A DNA stretch of 11,041 bases from an uncultured Mucispirillum sp. (lineage in GTDB: Bacteria; Chrysiogenota; Deferribacteres; Deferribacterales; Mucispirillaceae): the NCBI GenBank assembly GCA_945929285.1, contig CAMEOC010000010.1, positions 1 to 11,041 of the forward strand. The letters run 5' to 3'. Below the pieces are notes generated by a model that was not told the origin of the DNA, did no database searches, and worked only from the letters and a program-made list of their open reading frames with translations. Shown piece after piece: positions 6,490-11,041 of this stretch. The number at the start of each line of letters is the position of its first letter. The stretch's first letter is position 1. The translations under genes and the position numbers were made by a program.

Positions 6490-7830
6490 ATGGCAGAACA
6501 TCTTACACCAAAAGCTATTGTAGATGAACTTGATAAATATATAGTAGGGCAAAAAAATGCTAAAAAAGCTGTGGCAGTTGCTTTAAGAAACCGCTGGAGG
6601 AGGCTGCAGCTGCCTGAAAAAATACAAGATGAAATAACCCCTAAAAATATTATTATGATAGGCTCCACTGGGGTTGGTAAAACAGAAATAGCAAGAAGAC
6701 TTGCCCGCCTTACAAAATCACCTTTTATGAAAGTGGAAGCCAGCAAATATACAGAAGTGGGATATGTAGGCAGAGATGTGGAATCTATGATAAGAGATTT
6801 AGTGGAAATAGGCGTAAATATGGTAAAAGCCGAACAAAAAGAACTGCATATTGAAAAAGCAAAACTTTTAGTGGAAGAAAAAATACTAGATATACTACTG
6901 CCACCAAAACCAGTTACTTATTCACTAGACGGCCATGAAAGTACAGGAACAGATTCCAGAGAAAAAATGAAAGAAAAACTTAAAAACGGTGAGCTAGATG
7001 AAAGATTTATAGAAATAGATGTAGATGAGCCAACCCCTCATATAGAAGTATTAACAAATGCCGGTTTTCAAGATATGGGTGTAGATTTAAACGATATGAT
7101 GAAAAATATGTTTCCTCAAAAGAAAAAACGCAGGAAAATAAAAATAAGCGAAGCCCGCACCATATTAGAAAACCAGGAACTAAACCGCCTTATAGATATG
7201 GACGATGTAAAAAGCACAGCTTTAAAAAGGGTGGAACAGTCTGGTATTGTATTTTTAGACGAGATAGATAAAATATGCTCCTCCTCATCATCTTCCAGCA
7301 GAGGTGGCGATGTTTCAAGGGAAGGGGTGCAGAGAGATTTACTGCCTATTGTAGAAGGCTCAACTGTAAATACAAAATATGGTATTGTAAAAACTGACCA
7401 TATACTTTTTATTGCAGCAGGTGCTTTTTCCATGGCAAAACCTTCTGATTTAATACCAGAGCTTCAAGGGCGTTTTCCAATAAGAGTAGAGCTTGAAGCT
7501 TTAACAAAAGAAGATTTCTTATGTATTTTAAGAGAGCCGGAAAATGCTTTAACAAAACAGTATGCAGCACTTTTAAAGGCTGATAATGTTACAATTACTT
7601 ATACAGATGATGGTATAGAAGCTATTGCAGAAATTGCTTGCAAAGTAAACTCAACCAATGAAAATATAGGTGCAAGAAGGCTTCATACTATTATGGAAAA
7701 ATTAATTGAAGATATAGCTTTTGAAGCCCCTGAAAATGTAACTGGAGAAGTGGTTATAAATGCAGATTACGTCCATGAAAAATTAGGGGAAATAAGCACT
7801 AATGTTGATTTAAGTAAATATATATTATAA
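6490..7830 (+). CDS. hslU: ATP-dependent protease ATPase subunit HslU
   Basis: HslU (ClpY) is the AAA+ unfoldase that feeds proteins to HslV. All 446 residues are present: Walker A GSTGVGKT (58-65), pore loop GYVGRD (91-96), the family's I domain (about 110-240), Walker B IVFLDEID (253-260), arginine region GRF (327-329), sensor-2 GARRL (394-398) and the C-terminal tail LSKYIL (441-446) that docks into HslV. A run of seven Ser (264-270) follows Walker B, where E. coli has a shorter, mixed loop. The ribosome site AAGGAG (6478-6483) overlaps the hslV stop codon, six bases before ATG, so the two genes are co-translated. Confidence 0.98.
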   Translation: MAEHLTPKAIVDELDKYIVGQKNAKKAVAVALRNRWRRLQLPEKIQDEITPKNIIMIGSTGVGKTEIARRLARLTKSPFMKVEASKYTEVGYVGRDVESMIRDLVEIGVNMVKAEQKELHIEKAKLLVEEKILDILLPPKPVTYSLDGHESTGTDSREKMKEKLKNGELDERFIEIDVDEPTPHIEVLTNAGFQDMGVDLNDMMKNMFPQKKKRRKIKISEARTILENQELNRLIDMDDVKSTALKRVEQSGIVFLDEIDKICSSSSSSSRGGDVSREGVQRDLLPIVEGSTVNTKYGIVKTDHILFIAAGAFSMAKPSDLIPELQGRFPIRVELEALTKEDFLCILREPENALTKQYAALLKADNVTITYTDDGIEAIAEIACKVNSTNENIGARRLHTIMEKLIEDIAFEAPENVTGEVVINADYVHEKLGEISTNVDLSKYIL

Positions 7831-7866
7831 TTATTTTAGAACTTTTTTCATTATAAACTTTAAAAC

Positions 7867-7895
7867 CGTTTGTAAAAATATACAAATGTTTTTTT
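7867..7895 (+). terminator. Terminator hairpin after hslU (first)
   Basis: An 8-bp stem with one G-U pair (CGTTTGTA 7867-7874 with TACAAATG 7881-7888) and a 6-base loop is followed by seven T (7889-7895). The stem is AT-rich, so it may be weak. It has the right orientation to end hslVU transcription. Confidence 0.55.
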
Positions 7896-7901
7896 AAAAT
7901 T

Positions 7902-7926
7902 AAAGCAGGCTTAAAAACCTGCTTTT
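7902..7926. terminator. Terminator hairpin between convergent hslU and receptor gene
   Basis: A perfect 8-bp stem (AAAGCAGG 7902-7909 with CCTGCTTT 7918-7925) with an 8-base loop. On the plus strand it ends in TTTT then ATATAA; on the minus strand the stem ends in TTT and runs on as AATTTTAAAA. It can serve both convergent transcripts, the hslVU mRNA and the receptor mRNA whose stop is at 7953. Confidence 0.6.
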
Positions 7927-7952
7927 ATATAATATTTAATTTTAGCTATTTT

Positions 7953-9494
7953 CTAAACTGGTTTTGCCCCTTGAGATTCAAGGTATGCACCAAGGCGAGT
8001 ATCTACTTTCATAATGTGGTCTGAAAGCCAGTTTTTTAAGAACTCTAATACATTTACACCCATAATATCTTCACCAGATTCGTATCTTTCTTCTAACTTT
8101 TTGATTTCTGCAATAAAATCTCTATGAAGTTTCATGTGGCTGTCTTTTTCTGGGTAGTTGTATGTATTCATCATTTTATTTTCAAAGCCAAAGTGCCATA
8201 CAGTGTAATCTACCAGCTCTTTTAACACCATGCCAAGTTTTTCTCTTGAGGAACCGGAAGCAAGGGAGTTATATACTGTGTTTATTAAATCTATCCACCT
8301 TATGTGCTGTTCATCTATGGCATTATAGCCCACAGAAAGTGATGATGTAAATGACATAAACTGCCCTTCCCCTGCAGAATAATCTTTAGAGTTTTCTTTC
8401 ATTTCTGTTGCTATATGGTCTAAGTTGTTACCTAGTTTTTGGCTTTCTAGTGTTCTATTTAGCGCTACACCGTTTTCTTCATAAACCTGTTCAATAGATT
8501 TTGTTATAGTTGCAATACCATCGTTTTGGTCTACCATTGCATTTACTATTTTTTTAGTAATATCAAGCATGCCGGTTGTTTCTTCGCGAATATCTATAAC
8601 AATTGCACCAGTATCCATAGTAATGCCTATGGCTTCTTTCACCTGGTCTGCATTTATATTAACTTGAGATGATATTTCTGCTGTTCTTGAGTGAAGCTTA
8701 TCTACCACTTTTTCTATTTCTGCTGTAAATGATGTGGTTTTTTCTGCTAATTTCCTAACTTCATCTGCAACCACTGCAAAGCCTCTTCCAGATTCCCCTG
8801 CTCTTGCTGCTTCAATGGCTGCATTTAATGCCAGCAAGTTTGTTTGGTCTGCAATATCTGTAATATTACCAATACTTTGCTTAATATCATTAGAATATAT
8901 AACAAAATCACCCATGGTGGCAACAATAGCATCAACTGTTTCTTGTATCTGCTGCATTTTTAAAATATTTGTTTCCATAGCTGTGCCTGCCTGGCTTGTT
9001 TTTGCAAGGCATGTTTCTGCTGCCACTTTAGATTCATCGCATATTACTTTCACATGTTCTGATGTATGCTGCAGGTCATATACTTCTTTTGTTACATTAC
9101 TTAAACTTTCATTAACTGTTATCACATTATCATATAAACTAGACTGCACAGAAGTTAAATCTGAAGCAGCTGCAGCTACCCGCACTTGAGCATTTCTAAA
9201 GTGAGCCCCTAAAGTGCATAACTTATCTGAAAGCTCATGGATATGTTTACCAATATATAAAAACCTGCCTGTTGTCTGCGGCGGTTGAGTTGGGCAGCTT
9301 ACAAGGGCAATATCTATATAGTCATTTAATAATTTCATTTGCTTATAAAATATTGCATCTTTTGCCACATTAATAATAACGGATAAAATAAATATTATAA
9401 TAGCTCCATAAACTGCATGGGAATCTGTTACAAGCCATATAATAATGGTTACAAGTAAGGCAATTCCAGTATAAATCAAACTTAAAATCTTCAT
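7953..9494 (-). CDS. Methyl-accepting chemotaxis protein with C-terminal bacteriohemerythrin domain
   Basis: 513 residues from ATG 9494, which has AAGGAG seven bases upstream; the frame continues up to a TTG at 9521 that has no ribosome site and overlaps nikR. Two adjacent membrane helices (about 4-22 and 28-45) leave almost no periplasmic loop, so no outside ligand domain exists. A cytoplasmic coiled coil leads to the MCP signalling tip (about 212-255; [16 protein letters not shown] 219-234), which contacts CheA/CheW. The C-terminal hemerythrin domain (about 390-505) has all seven di-iron ligands: H397, H434, E438, H453, H457, H493 and D498. Oxygen or redox state is thus probably sensed inside the cell at the C-terminus, as proposed for DcrH-type receptors. 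It lies 23 bases after nikR and is likely co-transcribed with it. Confidence 0.95.
   Translation of the reverse strand: MKILSLIYTGIALLVTIIIWLVTDSHAVYGAIIIFILSVIINVAKDAIFYKQMKLLNDYIDIALVSCPTQPPQTTGRFLYIGKHIHELSDKLCTLGAHFRNAQVRVAAAASDLTSVQSSLYDNVITVNESLSNVTKEVYDLQHTSEHVKVICDESKVAAETCLAKTSQAGTAMETNILKMQQIQETVDAIVATMGDFVIYSNDIKQSIGNITDIADQTNLLALNAAIEAARAGESGRGFAVVADEVRKLAEKTTSFTAEIEKVVDKLHSRTAEISSQVNINADQVKEAIGITMDTGAIVIDIREETTGMLDITKKIVNAMVDQNDGIATITKSIEQVYEENGVALNRTLESQKLGNNLDHIATEMKENSKDYSAGEGQFMSFTSSLSVGYNAIDEQHIRWIDLINTVYNSLASGSSREKLGMVLKELVDYTVWHFGFENKMMNTYNYPEKDSHMKLHRDFIAEIKKLEERYESGEDIMGVNVLEFLKNWLSDHIMKVDTRLGAYLESQGAKPV
8711..8859. repeat. Receptor signalling-tip repeat, copy 1
   Basis: This stretch aligns without gaps to 10806-10954 with 14 differences in 149 bases by hand count (about 91% identity). 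It encodes the signalling tip of the receptor, and one 45-base part (8815-8859) differs at a single base. It is a coding duplication, not a mobile element, and could support recombination that deletes nikR. Confidence 0.8.
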
Positions 9495-9517
9495 GTTTGA
9501 ACTCCTTAAACTAAAAA

Positions 9518-9922
9518 TCAAGATATAGATGTTGCACTAATAGATGCGATTTTTACGCCTTTTAATGGCTTTATTTTATAATATAGTGCCCTAACTTTAG
9601 AACTTTCACCGCGAACTGCAAGTATCTCTAAACATGTATCATGGTCTAGGTGGATATGCTGCATGGATATGATTAAATCGTGAGTTTCATGCTGCACTTC
9701 TAAAAGTTTTGAAACTAAATCTTTATTGTGATGGCTGTATAAAAATGTAACAGCTCCAGCTAATGTTCCTGTGCTGTCTAAAATATTAGACTCAACATTT
9801 TCCTTTATTAAATCAGATATTGCCTTTGAACGAGTTTCGTAAGACTGTTTTTTGATATGGTCATCAAACTTATCCAGCAAATCTTTCTCTAAAGAAACAC
9901 CAAACCTTGTAAGCTCAGACAT
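9518..9922 (-). CDS. nikR: Nickel-responsive transcriptional regulator NikR
   Basis: 134 residues with the two NikR domains. Residues 1-45 form the ribbon-helix-helix DNA-binding domain ([15 protein letters not shown], then [10 protein letters not shown]). Residues 50-134 form the ACT-like metal domain, ending [12 protein letters not shown]. The square-planar nickel ligands are all present with E. coli spacing: H78, H89, H91 and C97 (H-x10-H-x-H-x5-C). NikR represses nickel uptake genes when nickel is plentiful. ATG 9922 has GGTGGAG eight bases upstream. No nickel transporter, hydrogenase or urease gene lies within the window; instead hemerythrin receptors lie on both sides. Its own promoter region has an inverted repeat that may be an autoregulatory site. 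Confidence 0.95.
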   Translation of the reverse strand: MSELTRFGVSLEKDLLDKFDDHIKKQSYETRSKAISDLIKENVESNILDSTGTLAGAVTFLYSHHNKDLVSKLLEVQHETHDLIISMQHIHLDHDTCLEILAVRGESSKVRALYYKIKPLKGVKIASISATSIS

Positions 9923-9952
9923 ATTTATAACTCCACCTTTTAAATGTCTATT

Positions 9953-9981
9953 AATCTACTCTACTTTATTGTGATAATCAA
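9953..9981 (-). promoter_or_regulatory. Likely nikR promoter
   Basis: On the minus strand TTGATT (9981-9976) and TAGATT (9958-9953) are 17 bases apart, each a 4/6 match to the sigma-70 elements. Transcription would start near 9946, giving a leader of about 24 bases that holds the GGTGGAG ribosome site. A second, perfect TATAAT (10021-10016) lacks a good -35. I see no terminator between the upstream receptor gene and nikR, so read-through is also possible. Confidence 0.4.
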
Positions 9982-9986
9982 GAGTA
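9957..9986. promoter_or_regulatory. Candidate operator: inverted repeat over the nikR promoter
   Basis: TACTCT (9957-9962) and AGAGTA (9981-9986) form a perfect 6-bp inverted repeat separated by 18 bases, covering the -10 and -35 of the proposed nikR promoter. NikR sites are widely spaced inverted repeats (E. coli GTATGA-N16-TCATAC), so the layout is similar but the spacing is two bases longer. A short palindrome TGATAATCA (9972-9980) lies inside. The assignment to NikR is inference. Confidence 0.3.
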
Positions 9987-10032
9987 TTTTTATCCTTTCT
10001 ACATAAAAACACCTTATTATATAAAAAGTTCA

Positions 10033-11041
10033 TCACCATTTAACAGGTTCTGCATTAATAGACTGTAAATATCTTCCCAATACTAAATCGGTCTTTAATA
10101 TGTGATTAGTTAGCCATTTTTTCAAAAACTCTAAAATATTTACAATTAATATTTCTTCGCCGTTTTCTAACTGCCTGTATATTTCCTGCACCTGCTCTAA
10201 AATATCATCATGCTGCATTTTATGGCTTTCAAAGGTTTTAAAGTTATATTTTTCCATCATTTTATCTTCAAACCCAAAGTGCCATACGGTATAATCTACC
10301 AAATCTTTTATAACCTGCCTAACAGATGATTCGTTTTCACCTTTTATATGTGCCTGGTAAATTCTATTAAATAAATCTATCCATTTTTTATGCTGATTAT
10401 CCATTGGCTCATAACCTACTGATAATTCAGATGTAAATGTAACATAATTATCAAGTGATATATCTTTAGAAGAATATGAACCAGTTAAATTTTTAAGCTC
10501 TCCTGCTATATCTGAAAGGTTGTTACCTAAAATTAAACTTTCACTAGTTCTTTTAAGTGCCACATTGTTTTCACTATAACTATCTGATACTGAAGTATTT
10601 ATTGTACCAATACTTTCATACTGGCCATGTATTGCCCCAACAATAGTATTTGTTGCCTGCAGCATATTGCTGGTTTCATGCCTTATTTCATCTACTATTT
10701 TACTTGTGTTAATAGTAATATCTATGGTTTCTTTAACCTGCTCTGCATTTATATTGGCCTGCATAGATATGCCTTCTGTTTTTTCATAAAGCTGTGAAAC
10801 AACCCTTTCTATTTCTGCTGTAAATGATGTAGTTTTTTCTGCTAACTTTCTTACTTCATCTGCCACCACTGCAAAGCCTCTGCCAAGCTCCCCAGCTCTC
10901 GCTGATTCTATGGCTGCATTTAATGCCAGTAAGTTTGTTTGGTCTGCAATATCTTCAATACCTTGAATACTGTTTTTAATTTCATTGGAATATCCCACAA
11001 ACTCATCTACTGTTGCCACCATTTCATCAACAGTTTTTTCC
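10033..11041 (-). CDS. Methyl-accepting chemotaxis protein with C-terminal bacteriohemerythrin domain, 3' part (runs off right edge)
   Basis: 336 codons are visible and the frame stays open to the window edge; the Met at 11022 is internal, since the preceding residues EKTVDE match the paralogue's QETVDA. It has the MCP signalling tip ([16 protein letters not shown], encoded near 10890-10940) and a C-terminal hemerythrin domain. Counting from that Met, the iron ligands are H211, H248, E252, H267, H271, H307 and D312, with exactly the same spacing as in the receptor at 7953. The two receptors are clearly paralogues. The N-terminal membrane and any sensor part lie outside the window. The stop is 110 bases before nikR, with no terminator seen between. 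Confidence 0.95.
   Translation of the reverse strand, partial: EKTVDEMVATVDEFVGYSNEIKNSIQGIEDIADQTNLLALNAAIESARAGELGRGFAVVADEVRKLAEKTTSFTAEIERVVSQLYEKTEGISMQANINAEQVKETIDITINTSKIVDEIRHETSNMLQATNTIVGAIHGQYESIGTINTSVSDSYSENNVALKRTSESLILGNNLSDIAGELKNLTGSYSSKDISLDNYVTFTSELSVGYEPMDNQHKKWIDLFNRIYQAHIKGENESSVRQVIKDLVDYTVWHFGFEDKMMEKYNFKTFESHKMQHDDILEQVQEIYRQLENGEEILIVNILEFLKKWLTNHILKTDLVLGRYLQSINAEPVKW
10806..10954. repeat. Receptor signalling-tip repeat, copy 2
   Basis: Second copy of the coding repeat at 8711-8859, in the same orientation and about 2.1 kb away. The nikR gene and most of the left receptor's 3'... hemerythrin-side neighbour of copy 2 lie between the copies. Divergence outside this part of the two genes is much greater, consistent with strong selection on the CheA/CheW contact tip or with local gene conversion. 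Confidence 0.75.

Noticed and set aside
7225..7310. Poly-serine stretch in HslU as a slippage tract
   Set aside because: The seven Ser codons are mixed (tcc, tca, tct, agc), so there is no mononucleotide or regular repeat; the loop after Walker B varies in length among HslU proteins.
6017..7433. Minus-strand open frames inside hslV and hslU (6017-6289, 6474-6746, 7116-7433)
   Set aside because: All are shadows of strongly conserved plus-strand genes and have no recognisable domain.
8734..9189. 151-codon open frame on the plus strand inside the receptor gene
   Set aside because: It is antisense to the conserved MCP signalling region, whose codon pattern leaves the opposite strand open; the product is low-complexity Ser/Ala with no known domain and no ribosome site evident.

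Overview
The window reads as chromosome of an AT-rich, motile, Gram-negative bacterium. It has lipid A/Kdo/heptose genes (an LPS outer membrane), chemotaxis receptors with hemerythrin domains (low-oxygen or redox behaviour), a likely sigma-54 promoter and a Ni-responsive NikR. This mix, with the very low GC, fits Deferribacterota, for example a Mucispirillum-like gut organism. The taxon is inferred from gene content; no marker gene settles it. I see no phage, IS, CRISPR, tRNA or rRNA.

Left edge (1-884): the 5' two thirds of hisB (histidine synthesis) run leftward off the window. A near-consensus sigma-54 promoter (525-540) drives a rightward gene for a small, mostly polar 102-residue protein, possibly FlgM-like.

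883-5831: a seven-gene leftward operon starts at an extended -10 promoter near 5803-5831 and ends at a hairpin that overlaps the last stop codon (883-914). In order of transcription: a secreted ankyrin-repeat gene with a reading-frame break, a DUF374/LpxJ-type acyltransferase, waaA (Kdo transferase), an LpxL/HtrB-type acyltransferase, gmhB (heptose bisphosphate phosphatase), a periplasmic rhodanese and a stand-alone receiver. Four of the seven make lipid A and inner core. Genes are 1-16 bases apart, except for a 60-base gap between gmhB and the preferred rhodanese start.

5867-7926: divergent from that operon, a sigma-70-type promoter drives hslV-hslU, the complete ATP-dependent HslUV protease, followed by two terminator hairpins.

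7953-11041: a leftward cluster of receptor, nikR, receptor. Both receptors have an MCP signalling domain and a C-terminal bacteriohemerythrin domain with all seven iron ligands; the right-hand one is cut by the window edge. NikR has its own likely promoter with an overlapping inverted repeat.

The points most worth checking are the ankyrin frame break, which falls on a textbook -1 slippery heptamer in the right phase; an LpxL homologue whose catalytic acid position is Ser; and nikR between two oxygen-sensing-type receptors.
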